Assembly: GCF_040115645.1 (NCBI RefSeq)
Contig: NC_089541.1
Location: 6,448,001 to 6,512,000 of the forward strand
Direction: 5' to 3'
DNA: 64,000 bases
Source: Euwallacea fornicatus
Taxonomy: Eukaryota > Arthropoda > Insecta > Coleoptera > Curculionidae
Part shown: piece by piece, positions 23,201 to 34,960 of the stretch
How positions within the stretch are numbered: position 1 is the stretch's first letter
Layout of the letters: each line of letters begins with the position of its first letter
Made by a program: the position numbers and the translations under genes
Notes under the pieces: generated by a model
The model's input: only the letters and a program-made list of their open reading frames with translations
The model's database searches: none
Told to the model about the DNA's origin: nothing

Positions 23201-24078
23201 AAGAAAACAGTCGTGCAAGTGGTCATTTCTAAAAGTGATCCTGAATTTACTGCTTCTTAATAAGTGAATAAAAAATGTACGAAAATAAAACGTCTTTTTA
23301 GAGAAATGCAGTTTTTTACATTGTTCTAAATAGCAGATTAAACCTGAATTGTTCTTTTATTATAAGGAGAAATTAGACAAGAGTTAATGTAAGTGAAGTG
23401 CCTCTAACCTTGACTTTCAAAGAAAATGTTATGAACATGATGAATCGTTGGTAATGCATACTTGCATGTATTTGTAATCATGAAGACAGTGTAGAAGCAA
23501 TATAGGATTTAATGATGTTTATACGGGAAAAGTTCTTTTGTTCCTATATAAATGTATTCAAAATATACATATACAAAACTAAATTAAAACTGTAAAAAAA
23601 TTTGAATGCTAGATGGACCAAGTGACCAGATCATAGAAGAGTTTGGTATGAAATCCATAATATTTATAATGTTTAAACCAAAATAATGTGAAATAACCTT
23701 TGGACTACATATGGACCTCAATATTTCTAATTGAGGAAAGTTCAAATTAAGCGTTTGTAAGGTGTTTATTATAAATTCTATGAGTATCTTCCTGATTCTT
23801 CAAGAATAATTTCCAAAAATGTTCCCATATTTTTAGGGACAAAATAAAATAACCTAAATTTACCCAAATTATAACGAAATAGGAAACATATAAAATTACT
23901 TTTCCGAAATTCATAACTCATAAGTTTTTCAACAAAATCTCACACAAAGAATCACAAAAAAATTACTCACGAAACTCACTGAATGGATCGCACTGCTTCA
24001 AGCACTAATGCACTTGTCACAAAGCACCAATGTGGTACTGGTGCTAAATGGGTAGCGGATACTTACCAAAAATTTCAT
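20209..24078 (-). CDS. Cuticular protein with five PEV-AAK-H-AA repeats, no R&R domain (266 aa)
   Basis: Secreted, probably structural cuticle protein. Four exons join in phase: 24067-24078 (MKFL), 20875-21097, 20672-20826, 20209-20619. MKFLVLVSYVLAVASA forms the signal peptide. Five helical motifs follow, each with (P/H/Q)EV, A(R/K) and H-x-A cores: VEPHEVQAARASHLAALA, LDTPEVASAKLQHYHDFA, ADTPEVQVAKAAHFAAHA, QETPEVQAAKAHHFAALA and RETQEVKAAKAYHFAAYS. The block HIPVIGPNGVP occurs twice, at residues 23-33 and 170-180. A basic RKRR at 160-163 precedes the second copy. This motif family is common in beetle cuticle proteins without a chitin-binding R&R domain. Intron 1 is 3 kb; intron 2 is only 48 nt and stop-free. 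Introns are inferred from splice sites. Confidence 0.85.
21477..21590. repeat. Imperfect 21-bp tandem repeat, about five copies
   Basis: Units begin at 21477, 21498, 21519, 21540 and 21560, each of the form TGAATTxxxxTTGACxxTTTx, with a sixth start at 21581. The array lies in intron 1 of the PEV-repeat cuticle gene and has no coding role that I can see. Confidence 0.7.
22237..23074 (+). mobile_element. TIR DNA transposon deletion derivative (838 bp) in cuticle-gene intron
   Basis: Diverged TIRs of about 125 bp: left CAGGTTGTCTATTATGCACT, right in reverse CAGGGCGTTTATTAAGTACT, with TA on both sides. The inner end of each TIR carries a second ACAGGGC/GCAGAGC-type word followed by TTCAAAAAA, the same double-motif design as the element at 4182-4928. 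It retains only the C-terminal part of a transposase. Confidence 0.8.
22365..22595 (+). pseudogene. C-terminal DDE transposase fragment
   Basis: Translation shows TDLNPLDYFPLGHLNSLVY, the third-acidic-residue region of insect IS630-type transposases, then NEPDLRNRIFESCA, TPGIFEIVRY and a MLRR-containing end. Stops interrupt it at least twice. The N-terminal and central domains are absent. Confidence 0.75.
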
Positions 24079-24154
24079 GATGGAATTGAAACTCGACCTC
24101 CTGTCAACTAGGACTGTTGAGTTGGTACTGTATGCTGATACTGGGACCCCGCCC

Positions 24155-24166
24155 GATATATATAAA
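24155..24166 (-). promoter_or_regulatory. TATA box of the PEV-repeat cuticle gene
   Basis: The minus strand reads CTTTATATATATCG within a locally GC-rich stretch. About 25-30 bp downstream (24134-24139) is an initiator-like ATCAGC, and the MKFL exon starts at 24078. The spacing fits a classic TATA-Inr insect cuticle promoter. Confidence 0.6.
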
Positions 24167-25159
24167 GCCCCCCAGTGCGTAGCACCATCTGAAGAGCAAG
24201 GTCCCTTTCACTAAATGGATCTTGGATAATAATAGTTTTTGTTGTAGTGGAAATGGAAATTTGGTCTAAAGGAAAATTCAGTTGATTTTTGGACAAAAAA
24301 GTATTGAAATTTGAGATTTAAATGGAAAGTTTAATAATGCTGAAGTCTTAAAAAGTATGCTGAAAGGAATGGTACAAATACTGGAAAATTTCTTCTGCAT
24401 GTGCAGGTTAGAAAATACGGAAACTGTCTGGGATCATAAAGATTCTTGTGACTTTCTATGTCGTTTTCCTTCACTTCCTACAGGTTTTAGAGGCATGTTT
24501 TAATTTTAAGTTTATAACTTAGGAAAACATTGAACTGTAATCAAAATACCCTATAATACGATTATTTTCAACTATCGCGGGGAAACATATCAGCGCAGTA
24601 CCCACCCAATTAAATACTATAATTATCACGGGCGGTAGTTAATGAGTGTGAAATAGTGGGTAATGGTTAAGGTAATGATAATCATTAAAATTAAGCCTAG
24701 AAGGTAATTGGGCTTTTTAGTTTTGATTTCAGATTATGTATAATTATTACAAAATGTTTTCAAAATATGAAATAAATTAGTAGTATTGAAATATATCGCA
24801 CACGAAATGTAAATTTTGATACCCCTTTTGAAAATCAGTTATTGAACAAGGTGACCACAATCACAAGGAAAACTAAAGATTTAATTTAAAATAAGACTTC
24901 CTCCGAAATCTCAAAAAGAGCACATTAAAGGGATGAATTCAGAACTAATCTCAAAAATTCACCTGAAATGTCTTGAAGAAAATATCTAGGATTATAGGAA
25001 AAAAGTCTTCTGAAGTAATCTGAAAAAATAGGGATAACCTCTTAAGCTCAGCTACTGGGTAAGAAATTTCAGAATTTTCCGATTAAAGTTATTTTATTCC
25101 AGATAAATAAAATTAATTTATAAGATTAGTCCGATTTACCACAAAATTGTAATACATTT

Positions 25160-25440
25160 TTCGGATCACAAATACACTTCAGGTGTGCTTTGATGTAATA
25201 GAATTTTAGTCAAGATAACACGTTTTATCGTTACTAGTTTTTTACTTCTTTTATAATGCAAAAGTTAGTACGATTATATTGTGCGGCAAAGTTCACATTT
25301 CCTAAAACATTAAATTCGTTCTGGTTCCTATAAATGGTACAAAAATCATTACAATGATACGTAATATCTAAGATAAAGTTAAAAAGTAATTGACGTAAAG
25401 CAATTTTCTTCTACTACTCGTCTAATAAATAAGCGCAAAT
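25160..25440. repeat. Diverged direct duplication, copy 1
   Basis: Shares a colinear run of words with 26322-26604, among them AAATACACTT, TTTTGATGTAAT/TTTGATGTAAT, AACACGTTAT/AACACGTTTT, ATAATGCAAAA, CTGGTTCCTATAAATGG and GCAATTTTCTTC. By eye roughly three quarters of positions match. No TSD, TIR or coding potential is evident. Confidence 0.65.
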
Positions 25441-26321
25441 TTTCATCCATCGTTAGCAAGGGACTAGTCAGAAAATCCAATGATTACATCTGTGATAATC
25501 AATGGTTTGCTAACAATCTATAAAATCTTTTGCTATAAGAGCAGCTAATTCTTGAACTCAAAATAAGACTAAAATCACTTCCATGAATTGAAAACCAAGC
25601 TTTAATGTAATCTCCAAGATTAAGGCTGCTTAACTTTGCAAGTCCAAGTTTTGATTCTGATTACAATGAACCACAAAGCAGAACTAATTAGAACACTATG
25701 CCATCGGGACTGTTACTACTAGTTACTAGTTTACAAATTCATTCATTAATGATACTTATTTATGCATTATTTTTCACTAGCAATACCCAGCAGAGTGAAC
25801 CGTAAGTTAGGCCTATAATGCAAGGCAAAAGCATTTAGAGGATTTTTGAACATAATTTTTACAACATTTAAACAATAATAATAAATTGTGAAGGTTAATA
25901 AGTTCTAGTGACACAGTTCTTGAATTTCGAAACTATAAATCTTGCACCGCATTTTTTACTACTTTGAATTTTCTCACTTTGGATGAGGTGGTCATATCAT
26001 CAGGACTATCCCTCATTAGAAGGATTTTTCCGTTAGTGTGCAAACAAAATCACCTTATTTTAACATACTCTTAATAAACATGTTTAAAAATCCATGTAGG
26101 TATATACTACATACGAATCATTAGTTGGGTTTAGTGTGTTATTGTTTTGTGTATTTACGGCTTGGCGGGCCTACAACATCAATTAGAGCATGACGAGAGT
26201 TATTATGGCATTTGCAATTTTATGTTATCCGAGATAATGCCATATTTAGAATCGATAAAAAATCACCAACGACCCGTGTTAATAGAATGATTTATGAAAT
26301 TTTAATAAAGTTTTCGCTTGA

Positions 26322-26604
26322 TTCGGACCGTAAATACACTTGAATGTGTGTTTTGATGTAATCGGATTTTGGTTAACATAACACGTTATGTGGCTACTAC
26401 TTTTTGCTTCTTCTTCTATAATGCAAAAATCTATACCATCATATTGTTATCAGTAAAGTCCACGCTTCCTTTAGCATTAAGTTCGCTCTGGTTCCTATAA
26501 ATGGTGTAAAACTCATTACCATTATATGTAACGCCTAAGATAACATGAAAAATGACTATAGCAAGGCAATTTTCTTCCACCAGTCGTTTAACAAATATGT
26601 AAAT
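26322..26604. repeat. Diverged direct duplication, copy 2
   Basis: Partner of 25160-25440, in the same orientation about 1.16 kb away. Similarity appears to stop near both listed ends. Confidence 0.65.
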
Positions 26605-27524
26605 GTTCTGGGTTGTCCTTAGATAGAAAAAATTGATCTCAGTGTATATCCGGCTCGGCAAAATTAACGTATAGTATTTAAAGAATTCGATTTGCATTAG
26701 TTAAGAATCTAATTTATCAACGTTTTTGTCACATATGCCACATTAAGATCAAATGCTTGAAATTTTATAAAGTCGCTTTGGTCTTTTGAGAAAATTTATT
26801 GCACAATGTCGTGGTTAATGCCATGAGCTAGATTTCTAGGAGCGATATGCTCGATCGTGAAGGTTGGAGATTTTATTGAACTCTGAACTATCCTTATCCA
26901 AAACATAATTAAATCAGGCTTAAGAAAAGTGCCCCTTAAATGTATTAGAAGACTAATTTCCAATTATATGAGACGTCAACATTCATAAATTAAAGTTCAT
27001 ATTTCCTTTAGTAGATAACACTGAGACAGTTAATATCTGATTTACAATATTGTTCATATTGTAGCATTAATTAATACATGTTAAAGGATATGTGTGCACT
27101 TATATGAAAAAGGACATTCCAGTGTGACAATTTACGATTCCATTTGATTCGCTAGTCAATACAGTTAAGCACCACCATTTGTCATTTCGTAGTGAGCTTG
27201 ATTGCGACGGCAGTCAAGTGGTCGAGTAAAGATTATAATTCCTCATTCATTTTCTTAGATAATGCACAAAATGTAATATCACGGTTTAATTATTATTATA
27301 GCTAATTATCAACGTTTAATCTAAGAATGTAGTAATGATATTGAGGTTTGAAAAAAGTAAATATGGACTCTTGCGGTCAATAGAATCAAGGTTGATTCCA
27401 TATTCTTTATATTTTGTGGAGAAATATTGAAATAGAGAGTTTTTAGAATGTTAATTAACAATTTTTTATAGAATTATAAACCAATCTTTGAAAAAATAGG
27501 TCCGTAAAGAACACACAGGCAGAA

Positions 27525-27595
27525 GCATCGGTGGTTCAATGGTAGAATGCTCGCCTGCCACGCGGGCGATCCGGGTTCGATTCCCGGCCGATGCA
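27525..27595 (+). tRNA. tRNA-Gly (anticodon GCC)
   Basis: 71 nt without intron. The acceptor stem GCATCGG pairs with CCGATGC, with discriminator A. The A box region is TGGTTCAATGG; the anticodon stem-loop CTCGCCTGCCACGCGGG shows GCC; the B box is GGGTTCGATTC. A run of eight T follows two bases later. Identical in sequence to the minus-strand copy at 29546-29616. Confidence 0.97.
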
Positions 27596-27596
27596 C

Positions 27597-27604
27597 TTTT
27601 TTTT
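27597..27604 (+). terminator. Pol III T-run terminator of the first tRNA-Gly
   Basis: Eight T residues start two bases after the tRNA end, as expected for RNA polymerase III termination. Confidence 0.85.
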
Positions 27605-27617
27605 AATTATTATTATA

Positions 27618-29159
27618 GATAGCCTTGGTCAAATGTGTTGAGCACCCCTATCAACGTCAGATATGTGATTTACCACCAGATAAATTAAAATGAAATTATT
27701 TTTATTCGCAAAAGGTATATGTTTTAATTAAAAAAATATTAACATTTTATGGGACCACCCTTAACCTTAATTACAGCAGCTGTATAGTTAGGTATGGTGT
27801 CTACAAGCTTTTTACACTCAACGGAGGAAATCGTTTCTCATTTCTTGTTGCAACACACTTTTTAAATGATTTTTAGAAGATATTGTGTGGTTTCAAATTT
27901 TTCTCTTTAATAAACTCCACAAATGTTCGATGGGGATGACATCGGGCCACTGTGTAGGCCATTCTGGAAGAGGAATGTAAGTTTCCCCAAACTACTTCAT
28001 TGTATCCTTCGATTTGTGGCATGGCGCGTTGTCCTATTGATTGTAGTTCCTACGTGTTTGTGATGCCAAAAAGGTCCGAAATTGATAGTGCAAGGGCTAA
28101 TTCCAAAACATTTCTGTATTTTGCGGAATTCATGCGTCTTTCACAAATCGCTAGTTTGTCCACTCCCGAAGTTGCCATTCACCCCCACACCATCACGCAA
28201 CCACCACCGTATTTTACAGTAGTCACAATAAAATCTAGGTTGTATTCCTCTCTTTTGCTTCACCTGCCGTAAGTAGTTCCGGGGGTTGTAAATATCTCTT
28301 TAATGATAAAAATAATGATTATAAAGGGTTAGTAATTTTAGGTATTTACAAAATGTCTACTTCTAAAAACGATGCATTTCTAGTGAATATGCTTCAATTT
28401 TGCTTACCTAAAAGTTAAATTCATGTGACCAAATAATATTTGAACCTTCTTCCTTTGTCAAATTCCTGTATTTCAAGGCCTTGTTGTAGCGCGAATTCAT
28501 ATTGGTTTTTGTGAACAAAGTTTTTTTTTAGCTTTGCAGCCTTTCAAGCCAATATCGTTGCTACGTCTTCTCGCTGTGTTAGCAGAAATTGTTCTTCGCC
28601 TTTCCATTAAAAAGTCAGCAGCTAGTTGAAAACTTTTTTTTTTCAATCTTTTAATAAGGTTCTGATCAATTTTCAATTTTCGCGTTTTGAAGTCGTACGT
28701 TGTCGATCTAAGTTTGATTGATTCGCGTAGGACCTAGTTGTCTTAAATCTACCAAGAGTATATTGCACAGCCCTACGACAAACTTTTAAATCCTTGGCAA
28801 TTTCAACTTGAGAATATCCTTGCTCAGACATAATTTGAGTTTGCACGCGTTTTTGACGTTGATCACTTATTTTGTGCATTATTTACAGAAAACAATAAAA
28901 ATCAATCTCTTTCCCAAAAAATTCACTATAATACAAAAGATGTGTTTACAAGCGAAATTAAAATTCACAGTATTCAGAGAGAAATTATACACCAGAAACA
29001 AGTTTCATTACTGCCATTGTACTAATCCTCATAGCTATCAAATTTGTGGTGTTTATGTTGTTCATAAAATATGTATTTATTAATTAATATAAGCATTTTA
29101 GTATAATTTTCTTCTAATCATAAGACAGATATGGTGCTCAATACATTTGGTCAAGACTG
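27618..29159 (-). mobile_element. Degenerate Tc1-like transposon between the two tRNA-Gly genes
   Basis: Terminal repeats: TTGGTCAAATGTGTTGAGCA near 27625, and in reverse at the right end TTGACCAAATGTATTGAGCA, about 28 bp with a few mismatches. TA follows the right end; the left flank is degenerate. It carries a broken transposase on the minus strand. It starts about 20 bp after the first tRNA gene. Confidence 0.8.
27735..28879 (-). pseudogene. Tc1-like transposase, inactivated
   Basis: The N-terminal frame (28673-28879) reads MHKISDQRQKRVQTQIMSEQ then GYSQVEIAKDLKVCRRAVQY, a Tc1 paired-type helix-turn-helix. Downstream, in shifting frames, come IPIEHLWSLLKRK (the DDE C-terminal region), CKKLVDTIPNYTAAVIK and KGGPIKC, the characteristic Tc1 C terminus. 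Several stops and frameshifts separate these blocks, so no active protein is expected. Confidence 0.8.
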
Positions 29160-29536
29160 TATATGTATCTGTTTTTTGAAGCTGTAATATCCAAAATTTA
29201 CAAAATAAATTAAGTTTGAAAAACAAGTTCTCTTAAAATGGACTTAAACGATCGTTGTTTATTGAATGTAAAAAATGTAATAGAATAATAAACAAAATGA
29301 ATTAATCTGTAACTTCGATTAAATATTAGCCCATCATAAAAGCTTAATTTCACCCTAATATCTATAATAATTGAACTGTGGGATTAATTAATGTTGTGTT
29401 GGTCTATTTTACGTTCAATAGATAACGAATTGTTTAGTAAAGTTTTACGAAATTTGTTTTTTCAACTTAATTTATTATATACAACATTTGCATTATATGA
29501 TACAATAAATATAAGAATAATAAAATAAACATTGAT

Positions 29537-29544
29537 AAAAAAAA
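29537..29544 (-). terminator. Pol III T-run terminator of the second tRNA-Gly
   Basis: Eight A on the plus strand (eight T on the gene strand) lie just after the tRNA 3' end. Confidence 0.85.
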
Positions 29545-29545
29545 T

Positions 29546-29616
29546 TGCATCGGCCGGGAATCGAACCCGGATCGCCCGCGTGGCAGGCGAGCATTCTACC
29601 ATTGAACCACCGATGC
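29546..29616 (-). tRNA. tRNA-Gly (anticodon GCC), second copy
   Basis: Reverse complement of the tRNA at 27525-27595, identical over all 71 nt including the discriminator A. Both Pol III internal promoter boxes and a downstream T-run are intact, so it should be functional. Confidence 0.97.
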
Positions 29617-31581
29617 TTTCAGAATGTGTTTGTCTACAGACATATTCTTTCGAAGTTTGGTTTATATATACATAAAAAATTATATGCTAACATTGTTACA
29701 TTTATTTCTAGTAATAAAAATGAATTGATATAATGACGTGAATTGAAATTAAAGCGTATCTATCTATATCATCCATTATTATTCATTAATTGAAACAACA
29801 TATCAATAGAGGTATCTGTTATTTTAGCATGGATGATCGATGAGCCGATAGTAAAAAAGGTTTCTATATAATATCGAACTATTGAAAATATCGGCATATT
29901 GGGGATGTCCACATTTATCGGTAATACGAATTTCCTACGAGAGGCAGACATTATTTTTTCTACACTTTAGTATTGCCACAAAAGTTTATCAAAATCAATA
30001 AAAATTTTGTTAAGAGTAAGTAAACTTTTTGTTCCGCTGTGGGGCAGATCAACTGTTTATTTGTTTTAAGTAACTTAAAATGATTTGGATCTAAGTAACA
30101 ATATATTGCACAAGGTTATAAAGTTCATTATTATAACCTGAACGCCATACCTTTTCCTTCTTTAAGCGAAAATGTTCCTAACGTAAAGTTACAGAAACTC
30201 ATACATTATTATGGTTCCAGTGAGTTTTTGATGAGTACGTGTACGTGATTTCAAAATAATTTGAAACTTCATTAAGTTAGAGTAAAAATCTCTGTACAAG
30301 TCTTTGCTCTCATTAACTAAATTAGAGTCGTTTTCATTTTGGTTTTCTTTTTCTCTACTTTCCTAATCTGTATTAGCACACACTAAAGGAGAATAGTTCT
30401 CGTTCTAGACTATATGGAATTGAAGAGTACTGAGTCGTATACTCAACTTGCAACTTCTTTCCCTTAGTGACTGAAAAATTTGAATATGTAATAGATCATT
30501 GCTTCACGCCTCACTTATCGTGGGCGTACAAACCAACAAAACTAACTGGAGCATTAAATTCAATTACCATTTGCTCACACCCAAAAGAAAATGTAATAAT
30601 ACACAATAAAACTAAAACCATCACAACCATCTGGCACACCAAGTACCTCACTTTTTGTCGCAATACCTACGCAAAAATTACGAATATTTGGAACATTCTG
30701 ATCAAAAAAAAATTCAACAGGTGTAAATTGCAAACTTCAGTTTGGTCTGATTACTTCAAGCAATTCTGACCTAAATACGTGATACCGAGACAAGTGTTGC
30801 ACTTTATTCTGGGATTTTTTTCATATTGACTATTTGAATTGTTGTTTTCAAATACTGTACCTATACAAAAGGAAATTTGCGTCGGCTAGCGGCGTTTACG
30901 CCCTTATTTAAACAGACCATTCATTGTTAATTTTTCCCGTTAAATTCAAGGCATCAATTAAAAAGATTTTCACTAGAGAGCTTTACAGCAATTATTAAAT
31001 CCAAGCTTGCAACACTTCATAAATCGTTAGCTGTTTAATGCCATTATAAAGGAAGCTAGAAAAATTCCTAAGTAGCGCTTATTTCACGGTCTCTATTCAA
31101 CGTTGATTTACGTTTATTGCCAACCTGTCCTGTGCTTGATATAACTAGTTTGAGAAGGTCAGTTACAATTAGATCAATACCTCCAAAATCTCCTATGTAA
31201 GCAAGATATTAAAGGTGGGATTTGGTTTCAGGGTATGCCCAACTAATGCCGCATTGTTTTCCTTAGTGGATTCCTGCAGTAGGTGTAGGTCTAAGCGAGA
31301 ACACCTATTCTTTGAACCTTGTCATTAGATTATAAACAATATTGCGACATACTGTCCTGGTATTTAGTATTTTTACGCCAAATTTCAATGCACAATGTGT
31401 CGCCACAAACAACCAAAAATTCTTAGCAATAGACAACAATAATTAGGTTACTGTTTATGCAAATAAAAATGTTACGCTTCTTATACGAAAATTTCTTTTC
31501 ACGTGGGTCTAATGGAGTCACGTTGGAGGCAAGAATGATAATGGAACTAAATCAATTACCCGATGTAGCTTATGCATGGTA
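29617..31581. other. Intergenic region, no recognised feature
   Basis: About 2 kb, AT-rich. The open frame at 30467-30769 (100 codons) shows no recognisable domain. Confidence 0.6.
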
Positions 31582-31762
31582 ACGGGTGATCATGAAAAAA
31601 CCCCCGCGCAGTAAGTAGTGAACCATAAACGTAGCGCGCTGATTAAGTAATTCCCTATTTATAATTACAGACATGATTGACAACCGATTAACGGATGAAC
31701 TTAACCAAGACATTTGCCTGATATTTTAACTCCTACTTGAGATATTTTTAATGATCACCCTG
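31582..31762. mobile_element. Possible short MITE (181 bp)
   Basis: Left end ACGGGTGATCATGAAAAA and right end in reverse CAGGGTGATCATTAAAAA form an inverted repeat with a few mismatches, and TA flanks both. Size and ends suit a Tc1/mariner-derived MITE. No coding sequence. Confidence 0.5.
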
Positions 31763-32675
31763 TATAGCATTATGATAAGTTAGAATAAAATATTTATACC
31801 CCATAAACAGGCTCACAGTATGGAGCCAACATGGAATGTATAGAAATCATAATATTGTAATATGTGGGTATTAGAAAAAGCTGAAGCTTTTTATGTCAAT
31901 AATCAGCATACTTGTTTGAATTTAATCTTACGCAACTCAAAAGATAACTTTCCTCTATGGAATATGACTGGCTTATAATGGATTCGAATCTAAAGGAGTG
32001 TACACTCTGTATATTACTAGATATAAGGACTGGCAGAATTGACGCCCCCTTCAAATTTCTAAAGAAAGATGAGTTTAATGCACGGCACTGGAAGCTATTT
32101 AGCATGACCTAGAGATAAAATTTTGTACAAAGGGAAATATCGGGAGGATTTGATTATTAACTTAAAAATACCGCGATAATTCTTATTAATATTGCTCAAA
32201 ATCTCTTCCGACCCGAGATCTTTAGTATTTTTCACTTAATTCCACAGTGGAAGAAAGCGCATGTCTAAAATAGAATAGATATTTCCTAAATATAAACCGA
32301 AGATATGTGTAGCCGAAGCTTTAAAAAGAAAAAAAAATCAATATATCTATGAAAGATTGAGTAATATTTATCTACATTCCTATATTATCGCAGAGGAGTT
32401 TGAAAATAGAGAAATATTCAATTTAAGCTAATTGGAGATTTCATTTTTTACTTCAAAATTTTAAAACATTAACATCTTCATTGTAGTTTTATGCCTCGCA
32501 CATTTTCTCTCACAGTGATGTTGAATCTCTATATCATTTCTATAAATCTTGTACTATTGGTGGGAATCTTTTTGCTACTCTTGTCCCGAAAAATTAAAGT
32601 CTAGGTTAGTTCAAGTTAGTTTAGATTAGGTCAAGATTAGTTCCTTCCTACATAGCGTCTTCACCTTGTAGTGGT

Positions 32676-32694
32676 GGGGGGGGGGGGGGGGGGG
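32676..32694. repeat. Homopolymer of 19 G
   Basis: An uninterrupted run of 19 G in otherwise AT-rich DNA. Its length in the assembly may be unreliable. Confidence 0.9.
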
Positions 32695-33972
32695 CTTGAT
32701 GGCTCCTGCTCTTCTGTCCCCTCCGGCAAGATTCCTAGTGGAGAGACGGATGAGGAGGATACTGATAAAGAAAGACACATAAGGATGCAATGGGTGAACA
32801 AAACAAATTTGTATCCTAGGCGGGTGGCAACCCCGCCGCCGGCTTCGACAGAGTGAGAGCCCCGCTGGTCGGTGCTGGTTCCGTGCATTCTGGGGCGGGC
32901 CAAGGTTAGTGAAGGCTTCTAAGGGAAGTGTACATGGAGAGATGCTAAACGGAGCCCTCCATAGGGAGGGGAGAACTAAAGAGAGAAAGGTCTTGGACAT
33001 ATCTATGGGGCAAAAATCTTGGGGGAGAAGCATACAAGGAAAGGGAAAAAGTATGGAAACGTTTACATTAATCGAGACAATTGAAAAGGTTTCGGAGTTA
33101 ATAACGGAAATTATAGGGTAAAATCGACGAAAAATATATAAAAGGATATTAAAAAAAATAAGTAAAAATTTAAAAAGAATACGAGAAATTTTCAACAGGG
33201 ATATAATGAAAAAATTATTAGGAAAGAATAAGTATGACAAGACTGAAAGGATGACTTTTAACGCGAACGTACAAGCAAATGGACAAATAGAAACTAGAGA
33301 TTAGGAGATACAAACGGGGATGGAATTAAATATCATGGAAATTACGGGTATTAAAAATTTTAGGGAATTAAAAAAAATACAACAACAAAAATGAGATACG
33401 ATTTGGCATTGATAAAAACAGAAATTAAAAATGGAGACTTTCTGGAGACAAAAACAGACAAAGTGAAAGTGGTGATGGTTGACATTGAAAAGTGAATACA
33501 AAACAGGATCAAGGAAAGGTATCCAGAACTGATTGAGTGCACGGCAGAATTCGAAGTGATCGAACAGACGGTAAGATTTAAATATGGGATAGGCCAGAAA
33601 CAGAAAAGCACGAGTATAGTGAGGATAAGTTGCACGGGGAGGACTGAGGACTTGTGGAGGAGTTGAGTAAAACTCAAAAGAGAAACGGAGCAAGAGGAGT
33701 TTGTGGCTATGCACGGATTGGAGGAGGCGGGCATGGAGAGAACTAAAAAAATGGTGGAAGCGGTATTTTGGATAGGAAAAATGAAGATAAAAATATATAT
33801 GGACAATCGGGAAGAAGTGAGTGAAACGAAGAGTTCAGAGTTATTTAAGGTCATCAGGCCAGGGCAAAATAGATCACGATCAGTAAGGTCATCTCAGATC
33901 AAACCAAATCACTCTAGAGATGTGATGCATCAAAAAGCGATTTTCAAAAATAAAGACTTATTTATTGGTTAA
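32695..33972 (+). pseudogene. Decayed, purine-rich coding remnant, possibly retroelement ORF1-like
   Basis: The plus strand is unusually rich in A and G and contains several open stretches interrupted by stops, for example ETDEEDTDKERHIRMQWVNK near 32740, a 43-codon stretch near 33480-33660 and a final one at 33703-33972 with EEFVAMHGLEEAGMERTKKM. The charged, Lys/Glu-rich composition and the GC-rich leader before it resemble the ORF1 region of a non-LTR retrotransposon. No reverse transcriptase or zinc knuckle is seen, so this remains a suggestion. Confidence 0.35.
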
Positions 33973-34960
33973 AATGTCACATACCAAAAAGTTAAGTTTA
34001 TAAAGTGTTAGCCCCTGGATGAAAACGGAACTATGCGTCAGAAAAAAAGAAGAAAGAGCATGTTCGCTGGATTGAGCATTTAGTCATAGAACGAAAGATT
34101 CCTTTGATATTTTTTAGTGCTTGTCATCGTTTCACTGTAATATTAATTCCTGTGTGATTTATTGCCCTTAAGCCGATTAGATCGGGTTGCAAATGCCAGT
34201 CATCAATCTGATATTACAAAAATTATAAAAAAACTGAGAAATTTGGTTTCAGATGTTTGCAAGGGGGTTCGATCACTAAGTTCATTACTGAGAGGGACGT
34301 TGGAAAAATTCGTCGAAAAGGCTATTTGAGACGCATCCCGTTCCTTAGAGCTCCACTTGTTAGAATTATGAAATATATTAAGGCCTTCACTTTCAAACAG
34401 AAATTCCGCATAGTCTAATGCTTAAGGGAATAAAACATCAATTTTTATTTAATCATCACGAGAATATATATTTCAGTTTCAGCCCGAATTTCTTTTTCAA
34501 TCGGAAAATCAAATGCGATATAATTACATTTCAGTTTCAGCATCAATTTCTCTCCAATCTGAGCATCGTGGGACAACGTTTCAAATATTAACTGGAATTT
34601 CCATCTCATATAGCATTATTACCTTCAATCCAAATATCTGTTCGCCCTTAGCGTCGCGATAGGCTCACATTCATCACCAATTTGTTGTCAACTTGAGGAT
34701 TTTGAAGCTTTTCGCAGACTTATAAATAATATATTGTCAATTTCAATTTTCTATCAAATTAGACTTCTCATCAATCATAACTTGGGGATCCACTATGATA
34801 CAAATACAACTAAGTATTTAACCCCAAATTTCTTTTCCCGCAGCCTGTCATACATAAACTAACAAGTATATAACTGTTTCCAATTTATTTACAGCATCCA
34901 TCTATGTACACCGCGAGGTTCTAAATTTTATATCCCTGGGTTAACTTAATTTTTTTTAAG
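33973..34960. other. Intergenic region, nothing recognised
   Basis: AT-rich, with no ORF of note, no RNA gene and no clear repeat. Confidence 0.55.

Larger units (their letters stand above)
24167..27524. other. Intergenic region upstream of the cuticle gene
   Basis: 3.4 kb of AT-rich DNA without a supportable gene. It contains a diverged direct duplication (listed separately). The minus-strand open frame at 26431-26697 lies in one copy and is not conserved in the other. Confidence 0.6.

Noticed and set aside
26431..26697. 88-codon minus-strand open frame
   Set aside because: The homologous stretch in the other copy of the direct duplication has several stops, so the frame is not conserved.
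32600..32645. Repeated GGTTAGTT/GATTAGG words resembling insect telomere TTAGG
   Set aside because: Spacing is irregular and only a few words occur; not a telomeric array.
32626..33240. 204-codon minus-strand open frame with a poly-Pro run
   Set aside because: It is the complement of the G-run and the purine-rich remnant; low-complexity composition explains the lack of stops.
33301..33854. Two overlapping minus-strand open frames, Ser/Phe/Leu rich
   Set aside because: Antisense of the purine-rich remnant; the bias removes stop codons on that strand.
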